DNA of 64,000 bases, from the NCBI GenBank assembly GCA_026129745.1, contig JAHCHL010000006.1, positions 1-64,000 of the forward strand, read 5' to 3'. The notes beneath the pieces are model-generated. The model was given only the letters and a program-made list of their open reading frames with translations, did no database searches and was not told where the DNA came from. The number at the start of each line of letters is the position of its first letter. Within the stretch, counting starts at the first letter, position 1. The position numbers and the translations under genes are program-made. The DNA is from Fimbriimonadales bacterium (lineage in GTDB: Bacteria; Armatimonadota; Fimbriimonadia; Fimbriimonadales; ATM1). Shown in pieces: positions 37,301 through 43,926 of this stretch.

Positions 37301-38343
37301 TTTCGAAGACTGACTCGAGCGGCAGCTTTACGTTCGCGCGGGCTGGAGCGTCGTCCGGCGCTGCGGTTTTGTCGGATGGCAGCGCTGCCTACACGCCCGG
37401 AATCTCCGAAAGGAGGAGCAGCGTCAGCCGGTTCTACCATTTCGGCGCACAAGGTGAAAACGGGCGCGAAACCGCATCCAACGAAACCACCGCATCGACC
37501 CGCACATGGGACGCCTGGGGCAACCAACTCTCCTCCACCGGGTCCACCAACTCGCCATTCGGAGCGTTTGGCGGGTCAGGCAGCGAGACAGAAGGCGATT
37601 CGGGCCTGATCTATTCGGGCAACGGCGCGTTTTACGATCCGAGCACTGGGAGGTTCATGTCGATCATCGTCGCTGGGGCGCGGTCGGGGGGTTACGGTCA
37701 TGGAGGTGGTTCGAACAACCCGGTCGGCGTTGGCGGCCCTGACGGTCCGAGCATCGCACCGGTTGTCCCTGTCGCCAACGGCGGCGGATACATCGTAGGA
37801 CCGGAACCCAAGCCAGAGTATCACGGGATGTTATCCGCGCCGGGGAGAGGTGACTACGCCGGCGGGTCGACTGAGGAGGCATTTCGGCGCGTCGGAAGCT
37901 CAGCCTTAGATGCCGTTATCAATCACCCATTCATTCCGATACCTGCCGTCGGGGCAGCGGCAAAGGCGGGAGGCGGTGCGCGGAAAGCACTGGGAATGAC
38001 GCTGAATCTCGTTCCGAAAGTTGGAGCTGCATCAAACAGGATCAGCAAGGTTGGATACAGCACGAAAGGATGGAGTCACGTTGTAGAAAGACACATTGAT
38101 CTCGGAAAGTTTCCCGGAAAAAGCAAGTTTAGTTCGAACCTGTCCCTGCCTCAGATAAGGCTCTTGATTGATGAAGCAGTGCGAAGTGCAAAACCGTCTG
38201 CGGATAAGAGTGGTAGGCTAGTCTTCGAATACTATTTCAATCAGGTAATTGGGTGGGACATGCGAGCGGGTGCGCATGCCCAAGGCATTCGTGTGGTCTT
38301 GAAACCATCTGGCGAACTTGTGACTGCTTATCCGATCTACTAG
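34321..38343 (+). CDS. Intact Rhs/YD-repeat exported toxin with RNase-like C-terminal tip
   Basis: The start is ATG 34321 (ribosome-binding site GGAGGAA at 34309-34315), giving 1340 residues; the frame is open to 34207 but without a good site. Order: signal peptide (MRVFAVVSAMLLAFSASAAG), FGRFGQFGTFGRDP, a Gly-rich linker (about residues 115-160), a domain with GNRMHTLPLVAWPSKG, about twenty YD repeats forming the Rhs cocoon, core-end motifs (WDAWGNQLSSTGS, YDPSTGRFMS), a linker, then a C-terminal tip of about 110 residues. The tip has WSHVVERHID, SKFSSNLSLPQIRLLIDEA, VFEYYFNQVIG and ends GELVTAYPIY, a layout like BECR-fold ribonuclease toxins (tentative). The immunity candidate begins 3 bp after the stop. 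Confidence 0.88.
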   Translation: MRAMRVFAVVSAMLLAFSASAAGIHAAVEAFLKGQGRWIIAPKYSDRPKVPFLGKSPGKDVIYRAGHWSPQTLRDLRNGRFGRFGQFGTFGRDPKTAGSSLWAVSVLSMFGLQGGGPPGGGEGGGGGGGEGGGPGGGPGVGGGMGGSGGGSGSGGGPGSGGMVNTHTGNRMHTLPLVAWPSKGRLAVDFTLFHNSQTEYNRELGYGWSWTFGVAIDYTPSSSAIVRWADGLLVPFSENMYGDFTAPPGIHDTLVKNQNGTWTLTTKSQIVFSFNSDGFLTSVTDRNGNQITLTLNQDNFVTEVEDSSGRTLTITYDQSDRIETVTDPLDREWTFAYSSGELIEVTLPELDSAFHSYEFTYNGNHDITSVTDLRGKVWTMEYDTNSKLTAWEDPLENRWEYTYSSTYTDITNPINKTVRHNYSSGMLASVVDPASFSVSYVWDNDKNLIEVTDKRGKVWEFDYDSNGNLLWAENPLNKRSTFTYNGTNDLLTAEDPLENVWEFEYDQNGNLETVIDPLEREVVNCAYDGSGQLTSITNALNKTVTLDYDTHGNIVEATSPLNMTSSASYDGLSRITSATDPESNTYSVVYDAWGRAKVFENPDETESSVVFDPGSLVLSVINEANNVWSFDYDDAGKLITVTNPLEEETTFAYNAAGWVTSVTNGRNYTRTYTYTDRGEVASLTLPDSSVEQWTYSANGDVTAYTNPLSQVIAYVYDDAGRLTDIDYPTGTDVSFAYDDSGKLTSMTDATGTTSWTYDAVSQLTLLETPEAEIAYDYDAAGRLVSMDHDGVGVTDYEYDDDGRLVSLTNPFEEETTFVYDDASRLTRKNLANGTYELYTYDNRSRLLGIEIRNSATSLIDSHSYEYDDVSNIVERTSGGVTTTFDYDLVGQLIEESRTGYLATYSYDANGNRLTRTVNSVTEDYVYDSADKLLEVGIDSQVVKEFTYDSAGRTTSVTTSAGTTTLSWDYEDRLTGITYPNTSTNSFSYNAFGARVSKTDSSGSFTFARAGASSGAAVLSDGSAAYTPGISERRSSVSRFYHFGAQGENGRETASNETTASTRTWDAWGNQLSSTGSTNSPFGAFGGSGSETEGDSGLIYSGNGAFYDPSTGRFMSIIVAGARSGGYGHGGGSNNPVGVGGPDGPSIAPVVPVANGGGYIVGPEPKPEYHGMLSAPGRGDYAGGSTEEAFRRVGSSALDAVINHPFIPIPAVGAAAKAGGGARKALGMTLNLVPKVGAASNRISKVGYSTKGWSHVVERHIDLGKFPGKSKFSSNLSLPQIRLLIDEAVRSAKPSADKSGRLVFEYYFNQVIGWDMRAGAHAQGIRVVLKPSGELVTAYPIY

Positions 38344-38346
38344 CGT

Positions 38347-38865
38347 ATGTCAGTGACTATCGAATTCAACGAACAACAAGTCTCTCAAGGTCCAGCTACA
38401 GACCTGCCATTGGATCCATTCGAGTCAATGTCGGACGTCTATGCGTGGCCCGCCGACGTGCAGCTTCTCATCGATGGAACCGATTATGGATTCAGCAAGG
38501 AAGATGACGCAATTAGCGTGCTTGAAATCGCAGCAATCCTCTATAGAATGATCGTACACTTGCATCCAGATTGTGAATCATCAGACTACTTCATAGATTG
38601 TGCGACATTGACATTTGCTCGCAATGAAAGTGGAGAGACCGTTTTAGTATCTAAAGAAGGCGTCAACGCTGTGAGTAGGTGTGATTACTTTGAGCTTAGG
38701 CACGAGGTCCTAAAATTCTATCGCAGTGTCCTTACAACCCTTCGACGAAACTACCCTAAATTGGAGCAAAACTTGGCATTTGACGAACACTGGTTTATTG
38801 CATTCGGCGAAAGCACGATAAGGCCTAACAAGACCTTGAATAGAAGCGGTGATTGGTCGGAGTGA
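38347..38865 (+). CDS. Candidate immunity protein of the intact Rhs toxin
   Basis: This 172-residue acidic cytoplasmic protein (many Asp/Glu, no signal) starts 3 bp after the Rhs stop codon. It has a SVTIEFNEQQVSQGP N-terminus, a helical centre (ISVLEIAAILYRMIVHLHPD), YFELRHEVLKFYRSVLTTLR, and FDEHWFIAFGEST near the end. I know no named family. Position directly behind a toxin tip is the basis for calling it immunity; an acidic protein would suit a basic RNase partner. It is unrelated in sequence, as far as I can see, to the candidate at 361-1008, as expected if each fits its own tip. Confidence 0.65.
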   Translation: MSVTIEFNEQQVSQGPATDLPLDPFESMSDVYAWPADVQLLIDGTDYGFSKEDDAISVLEIAAILYRMIVHLHPDCESSDYFIDCATLTFARNESGETVLVSKEGVNAVSRCDYFELRHEVLKFYRSVLTTLRRNYPKLEQNLAFDEHWFIAFGESTIRPNKTLNRSGDWSE

Positions 38866-38913
38866 CTTTCAATGGAGAGTACGCAGAAGCTGGCGAGATC
38901 AGAATAATGACAA

Positions 38914-39095
38914 CGCCGGGTGCGTGAGATTAGTGCCGGATGCGTGAACCGCTTACCGTCGTGAGCTCGGGTGGCACGGACAGATTCGTCACCATGTCTC
39001 GACGGCATCGACTTCCAATCGAATCTGTCCGTGCCACCCGGTTTTAGTAATCTAGAGGTGAATCCGCCACACTGGAAGGGGTAAACCAGGCCACC
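38914..39095 (-). mobile_element. Non-autonomous (MITE-like) derivative of the RAYT element
   Basis: These 182 bp have both ends of the element at 2587-3406 but no transposase. On the minus strand it opens with GGTGGCCTGGTTTA (39095-39082) and TCCAGTGTGGCGG, has the AAAACCGGGTGG junction, a single hairpin (38970-38988 pairs with 39020-39038), and closes with the 33-bp double half-site (38946-38914). The hairpin loop matches the right hairpin of the full element, so it arose by fusion of the left flank to the right hairpin. It lies behind the Rhs immunity gene. Confidence 0.75.
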
Positions 39096-39172
39096 TGCCG
39101 TATGACAACCATGCTGTGTCAAACAAACGAGCGCCGTGAACCTAGTTATCCTTTGTCTCGGCAGCTTTATCG

Positions 39173-39664
39173 TTATGCGTTTCTGGGATGCTTGGCGACC
39201 CAGTCAATGTCGATTCCATGCGCCATCAGCAATTCAGATAGCTGTCCGACATGGCCTTGCAAGTGGCGAAGGTTCATCAATTGATGTTCCATTTTGCTGA
39301 TGTTCTTGTACCAAAAAAATCCCGGGTCTTCGGTATCCAGATCGAGATCATCGACAACTCTGTCAACGTCGCCATACACATACTCAAGATAACTCAGCAA
39401 ACGTTCTTTGTCGATATGCATGTCTGGAGACGCATCGTCATCCAGGTTCGCATAATCCGGCGTGATGCCCTGCCAGTTTTCGTGCGCATCAACGTTCTGC
39501 CTCAAGTAGAGATCGGTGAAGAACACGGCATGCGTGGCGATGCGGTCGTACGTGCGCGGGTAGGCGCCGCTCTGCCAAAGATGATCCGGACAATGGTCGA
39601 TGCATTGGCGCAACATTTCGAGCCCACCTTTGTATTGGGACTTGAGGGCGGTGCGTACATCCAT
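39173..39664 (-). CDS. DinB-family protein
   Basis: From ATG 39664 (MDVRTALKSQYKGGLEMLRQ) the product is 163 residues, matching the DinB/YfiT four-helix bundle. Potential metal-binding histidines are in RIATHAVFFTDLYL and in NLRHLQGHVGQLSELL, the usual spacing pattern. Members include thiol transferases using bacillithiol, mycothiol or glutathione; the substrate cannot be told here. The longer frame to 39757 overlaps the divergent gene region and is not needed. Ends with WVAKHPRN. Confidence 0.82.
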   Translation of the reverse strand: MDVRTALKSQYKGGLEMLRQCIDHCPDHLWQSGAYPRTYDRIATHAVFFTDLYLRQNVDAHENWQGITPDYANLDDDASPDMHIDKERLLSYLEYVYGDVDRVVDDLDLDTEDPGFFWYKNISKMEHQLMNLRHLQGHVGQLSELLMAHGIDIDWVAKHPRNA

Positions 39665-39782
39665 AGTGACGAGGTTACCGCACGATCCGTGAATTGCCAT
39701 GGTCGCTTCCCAAGCTCTGAATCGATGCGGCACAATAGCGATTGTGAGCAGCAACAAAACTGGCGTCCATCATGAAAGGAAT

Positions 39783-40169
39783 GTGCCTGCCGATTTAATG
39801 GCCGCACTCGATGCGTCGCCGAAAGCAAAGGCCGCTTGGGCGGGTCTTACCCCCATCAGCAGGCGAGACTTCGTCAGTTGGATCAACGAAGCGAAGAAGG
39901 CAGACACGCGTATTCGGCGAATCGAGCGGTGCTGCGAGAGTCTTGCTTCTGGCAAGCGTCGGCCTTGTTGCTATGCAGTTGTCCCGATAGACTTTTACAA
40001 AGCGCTTGGCGAAGATTCAGCAGCGAAAGCCAAATGGAGCTCGCTTTCCGCAAACGAGAAACGCGATTTCACGGATTGGATCGAGGAATCCGAAAACAAA
40101 TCGGAGCGCAAGGCTCGTATCGTTCGCGCTTGCACGGCGATTTTGGCTGGTAAACGGCGGCCCCATTAG
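39783..40169 (+). CDS. YdeI/OmdA-like protein with internal duplication
   Basis: The GTG start at 39783 follows a GAAAGGAA ribosome-binding site and gives 128 residues. The protein is two tandem copies of the same module, about residues 10-60 and 75-128: AWAGLTPISRRDFVSWINEAK..ASGKRRP and KWSSLSANEKRDFTDWIEESE..LAGKRRP. This is the bacteriocin-protection YdeI/OmpD-associated motif, which normally occurs once at the end of a longer protein. The N-terminal PADLMAALDASPKA is also typical. Function of the family is poorly known; a link to stress or antimicrobial resistance has been proposed. Confidence 0.75.
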   Translation: MPADLMAALDASPKAKAAWAGLTPISRRDFVSWINEAKKADTRIRRIERCCESLASGKRRPCCYAVVPIDFYKALGEDSAAKAKWSSLSANEKRDFTDWIEESENKSERKARIVRACTAILAGKRRPH

Positions 40170-40236
40170 CGTTTCAAATCAAAGTCTGGTATTGGTTTGG
40201 TGAACTTTTCCCGTTCAATTTGCCTCTAAAGCAGTG

Positions 40237-40806
40237 ATGAGATCACTCACTCTGGCCGCAATCCTGTGTTGTGTCGTTCACGGCAATTCTGCTGTAATTT
40301 GGGACGAGTCCATACATGGCGATTTGTCTGGCAATCATTTAGAGCCTAACACACTGACGGTGAACTATGGATCGAACAGTCTGATCGGATCGACCGGCGA
40401 TTACGATAGGGATTATTTCCATTTCAGCCTTGCTCCTGGGATGGTTCTGTCGGCGATCATTCTTGTCGATTACGTCAGCGAAGACCCTTACTCATTTATC
40501 GCTGTTCAAGAAGGAACGTTCATCACCGAGGACCCTGACAATCCGAACGTGGAGAACCTGCTTGGCTGGACGCTCTTCGGCACTTATCAAATTGGCATGG
40601 ACATCCTTCCGATGATGGGTGAAGGGATGGGTGCCATCGGCTTCACACCGCCGCTCACCGGATCCGACTATGCGTTTTGGCTGCAGCAGACGGGCGATCC
40701 TACGGACTATGTGCTGGACTTTCAAATCGTACCGGAGCCTTCGACGATGATCGCTGCAGGTCTGATGCTTGGATTGGCTGCGATCAGGAGACGGCGACGC
40801 GGTTAG
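40237..40806 (+). CDS. PEP-CTERM sorted exported protein
   Basis: The protein of about 189 residues has a signal peptide (MRSLTLAAILCCVVHGNSA), a beta-rich domain (DYDRDYFHFSLAPGMVLSAI, similar to bacterial pre-peptidase-like folds) and a PEP-CTERM tail: VPEPSTM, a hydrophobic helix (IAAGLMLGLAAI) and a basic end (RRRRRG). Such tails are cut by exosortase as the protein is passed to the envelope or exopolysaccharide. ATG 40237 and GTG 40234 are both possible starts. No exosortase gene is in view. Confidence 0.85.
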   Translation: MRSLTLAAILCCVVHGNSAVIWDESIHGDLSGNHLEPNTLTVNYGSNSLIGSTGDYDRDYFHFSLAPGMVLSAIILVDYVSEDPYSFIAVQEGTFITEDPDNPNVENLLGWTLFGTYQIGMDILPMMGEGMGAIGFTPPLTGSDYAFWLQQTGDPTDYVLDFQIVPEPSTMIAAGLMLGLAAIRRRRRG

Positions 40807-40841
40807 GTCGCGACCCTCTCAGCTTTCGACCATAATCCGGC

Positions 40842-41909
40842 GTGCGCAAAGAGAGCCTCGCCTTTTTCAAAGAGATCGTCAACGCCCCTTCTCCGAGCGG
40901 GTATGAGATGCCCGCCGCCGAAGCTTATCGAAAGTACACGAAGCAATTCGCGGACGAGGTCAAAACCGACGTTATGGGGAACGTTTGGGCGATCATCAAC
41001 CCGGACGCGAAGCGCAAGATCATGCTGGCGGGGCACTTGGACGAGATCGGTTTTGCGGTGCACTACGTCAGCGAGGAGGGACTTCTCTATTTCCGCACGA
41101 TCGGGGGGCATGACAGCCTGATTCCGGTTGGGCAACGGGTTTGGATTCACGGGAAGAAGGGGCGCGTCCCAGGAGTAATTGGAAGGAAAGCCATTCACTT
41201 GCTTTCGACAAAGGAACGGGAGATCAAGCCGGAGATCAGCGATCTTTGGATCGACATCGGGGCGGGCAAGAAGGACCAGGTCATGAAGCTGATCGATCTG
41301 GGCGATGTGGTGACTTATCAGTGGGAGTTTCAGAAGCTCGCCGGTGACGTCGTCTCGGCACGCGGGTTCGACAACAAGATGGGGGCGTTCATCGTGGCTG
41401 AAGCGGCGCGCCTCCTGTCTGAGAAGAGGCCCGACAAAGATGTCGGCGTGATCGCTGTTGGAACGGTGCAAGAGGAGATTGGGCTGCGCGGTGCGAGGAC
41501 GAGCGCGTATGCGACCGGGGCTGAAGTCGGCTTGGCTGTCGATGTGACACATGCAACCGACTATCCGAGCGTGGACAAGCGGAAAGAAGGGGACGCGAAG
41601 ATGGGCGGCGGACCCGTGGTAGCTCGCGGCGCGAACATCAACCACGTCGTTTTCGACTTGATCATGAAGGCCGCCAAAGAGGAAAAGATCGATGTGCAGA
41701 TCGAGGTTGAGCCGGGAGGCACAGGAACCGATGCGAACGCAATGCAGGTTGCGGGACCTGGCATGGCGACCGGGCTCTTAGGAGTTGCGATTCGATATAT
41801 GCACACACCGGTCGAAACTCTCAATTTGAAGGACGTCGAGCAATGCGCGCAACTGATGGCGGCGTTTTGCCGTAAAGTCTCCGGCAAGACTGACTTCATT
41901 CCGAGATAG
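40842..41909 (+). CDS. M42-family aminopeptidase
   Basis: The 355-residue product starts at GTG 40842. Two-metal ligands of the M42 glutamyl/tetrahedral aminopeptidase family are visible: His65 and Asp67 in MLAGHLDEIGF, Asp177 in FDNKMG, catalytic Glu211 with Glu212 in QEEIGLRGA, Asp234 in VDVTHATD, and a C-terminal His in YMHTPVE. The enzyme trims N-terminal residues from peptides in the cytoplasm, usually as a dodecamer. It is followed after 2 bp by a small membrane-anchored protein, and lies in a run of peptidase genes. Confidence 0.93.
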   Translation: MRKESLAFFKEIVNAPSPSGYEMPAAEAYRKYTKQFADEVKTDVMGNVWAIINPDAKRKIMLAGHLDEIGFAVHYVSEEGLLYFRTIGGHDSLIPVGQRVWIHGKKGRVPGVIGRKAIHLLSTKEREIKPEISDLWIDIGAGKKDQVMKLIDLGDVVTYQWEFQKLAGDVVSARGFDNKMGAFIVAEAARLLSEKRPDKDVGVIAVGTVQEEIGLRGARTSAYATGAEVGLAVDVTHATDYPSVDKRKEGDAKMGGGPVVARGANINHVVFDLIMKAAKEEKIDVQIEVEPGGTGTDANAMQVAGPGMATGLLGVAIRYMHTPVETLNLKDVEQCAQLMAAFCRKVSGKTDFIPR

Positions 41910-41911
41910 AA

Positions 41912-42388
41912 ATGGCGAAACGAACTGGGAGCAATGTCGCGTTATGGGTAGCGCTGGGAATTCTCGGCCTCATTGTTTTGGGCGGGATCGTGGTCGTTAT
42001 CATCGCGGCCATGTATATGCGCAGCGATGAAGGCCAGCAGTTTGGCGATACACTTGGTAAGCTTCAACGAATCGAGCGAGCTGCGCCCGAAATCGTCGGA
42101 GCATTCGAGAAGTATCTTCAGGCGAACCAAGAGTTCCCCTCAAGCATCGATGAGATCAAAGCGTCGATGTCTGCCGATTCCGCAAAGACGTGCATCGAGT
42201 TTTTTGAGTATAAGAAGCCTGCGCCAGAGGATCCAAATTCGACGATCGTCATGTGGACGAAAGACATGCCGATGCTAATGGGCGGCGAGGTGCGAATCGA
42301 GATCCTGAAGGATTTAAGCTCGCGGCAAGTTCAGACGATTCCATTGCAAAGCACCAAAAAGAAGCAGGTGCCAGCTCCTGCCCAATAG
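41912..42388 (+). CDS. Membrane-anchored protein of unknown function
   Basis: The 158-residue protein has one N-terminal membrane helix (VALWVALGILGLIVLGGIVVVIIAAMY) and a soluble part of about 120 residues (AFEKYLQANQEFPSSIDEIKASM, KDMPMLMGGEVRIEIL) that ends basic and Pro-rich (KKKQVPAPAQ). The single helix followed by a short soluble domain is somewhat like type II secretion pseudopilins, but there is no prepilin cleavage site. It is tightly coupled to the M42 peptidase gene upstream. Confidence 0.65.
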   Translation: MAKRTGSNVALWVALGILGLIVLGGIVVVIIAAMYMRSDEGQQFGDTLGKLQRIERAAPEIVGAFEKYLQANQEFPSSIDEIKASMSADSAKTCIEFFEYKKPAPEDPNSTIVMWTKDMPMLMGGEVRIEILKDLSSRQVQTIPLQSTKKKQVPAPAQ

Positions 42389-42440
42389 CTGCACAAAGGA
42401 ACCGGGCAGGACTCGACTCTCGTAGGTCGAACATACGACC

Positions 42441-43916
42441 ATGCGAACTCTCTTGACCCACTTTGCGGTCGCGGCTGTCGCGGCTTTCTCATTCTCTTCT
42501 GCTCTCTCCCAGTATTCCGGTGCAGTTCCTCCTCCGGATAGGGTTGCCAAGGGGTTCGAGGCCATCGGCGTCGCTGACGCAAAGGACTGGGTTTATCGGC
42601 TCGCGAGCGAGGAATTCGAAGGTCGCGGCACGGGGCAGCCTGGATTTCAGAAGGCAGCGGAATGGGTGGCAGGAAAGCTCAAAGAATTTGGATTGAAGCC
42701 GATCGGCGACAACGGCACTTACTTCCAAGGAGTTCCTTTTACGTTCAATCGCATCGACCCTGATTCGGTTTCTGCATCGAGCGGCAATATAAAGCTGGGG
42801 AACAAGGACGTTGCGCTAACGGGCGCAACAGGAGTCAACGCATCAGGCAAGCTCGCGATTGTTCGCACGCGAAACAAAGATGCAAGGATTGGGGATGCTG
42901 GGTCGCTTTCAGGGCGAATCGTTATCATCGCAGCACCATTAGATGGCACTCTCGCAAGGCCGCAGAGTTTGAATGCACTGGGCGCAGCAGGCGTGTTGCG
43001 AGTGTCAGCCAATTTGCCTGAAAGCGAGTGGACTCGCGGTAGAGGCCAAACACGACAGGCGACCCGAGCAAACGGATTCATAACGCCTGAGGGTGCGCGA
43101 AAACTCACTACTTTGGCCGGTCTCGATGCCTCTTCGGTCGATTCAGCTTTCGCAGGCGACGAAGCCGAGATCATTCTGTGCGACATCGATGTGTCGCTTT
43201 CCGCGGAGATACAGACTGAGCAGCGAACGGTTCCCAATGTCGTCGGGTTGCTCGAAGGGAGCGATCCAACACTGAAAGAGGAAGTCGTTTGCATTGGCGC
43301 GCACTTGGATCACTTAGGTGTTCGCAACGGTGTGATCTACTATGGAGCGGACGATGATGCGTCGGGTTGCGCGGCAGTGTTGCTTATTGCGAAGGCGTTC
43401 GCTACAAATCCGGTTAAGCCTAAACGGAGCATCATGTTCTTGTTCTTCACCGGAGAAGAGATGGGGCTTGTCGGCTCGCGCTACTACACGGAAAACCCAA
43501 TCATTCCTTTAGAGAAGACGACTGCGCTATTGCAGTTAGACATGGTTGGAAGGAATGAAGAGACTGCGAACGACAAACCTGAAGACAACATCAATACGAT
43601 TCATCTCGTGGGAAGCAAGCGCATTTCGATGGAGCTTCACAATGCGATCGTAGACTTGAATGGGCACATCAATTTGGTGTTTGAGTATGACCAAGAAGAC
43701 GTGTACACTCGAAGCGATCATTATATGTTTGCGCAGAAGGGCGTTCCAGTTGCGTTTTTATTCAGCGGATTTCATCCAGACTATCACCAGCCGACTGACA
43801 CTCCTGACAAAATCAATTACGACAAGATTGTGAGTGCGGCTCGACTCTTCTATCTCGTTGCTGACTATGCAGCGAATAGAGGCGAACTGTTCCCGCGAGG
43901 AACAGGCGGCCAATAG
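42441..43916 (+). CDS. M28-family exported aminopeptidase with PA domain
   Basis: The 491-residue product has a signal peptide (AVAAVAAFSFSSALSQ), a region with EEFEGRGTGQPGFQKAAEWV that opens most M28 enzymes, a protease-associated insert (residues about 100-230), and the zinc site: GAHLDHLG, YGADDDASGCA, FTGEEMGLVGS and, late, SDHYMFAQKGVPVAFLF. These give the His, Asp, Glu-Glu and His ligands and the general-base Glu. It removes N-terminal residues from peptides outside the cytoplasm. Its stop lies inside the ribosome-binding site of the following S9 gene. Confidence 0.93.
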   Translation: MRTLLTHFAVAAVAAFSFSSALSQYSGAVPPPDRVAKGFEAIGVADAKDWVYRLASEEFEGRGTGQPGFQKAAEWVAGKLKEFGLKPIGDNGTYFQGVPFTFNRIDPDSVSASSGNIKLGNKDVALTGATGVNASGKLAIVRTRNKDARIGDAGSLSGRIVIIAAPLDGTLARPQSLNALGAAGVLRVSANLPESEWTRGRGQTRQATRANGFITPEGARKLTTLAGLDASSVDSAFAGDEAEIILCDIDVSLSAEIQTEQRTVPNVVGLLEGSDPTLKEEVVCIGAHLDHLGVRNGVIYYGADDDASGCAAVLLIAKAFATNPVKPKRSIMFLFFTGEEMGLVGSRYYTENPIIPLEKTTALLQLDMVGRNEETANDKPEDNINTIHLVGSKRISMELHNAIVDLNGHINLVFEYDQEDVYTRSDHYMFAQKGVPVAFLFSGFHPDYHQPTDTPDKINYDKIVSAARLFYLVADYAANRGELFPRGTGGQ

Positions 43917-43926
43917 GAGGCACAAA

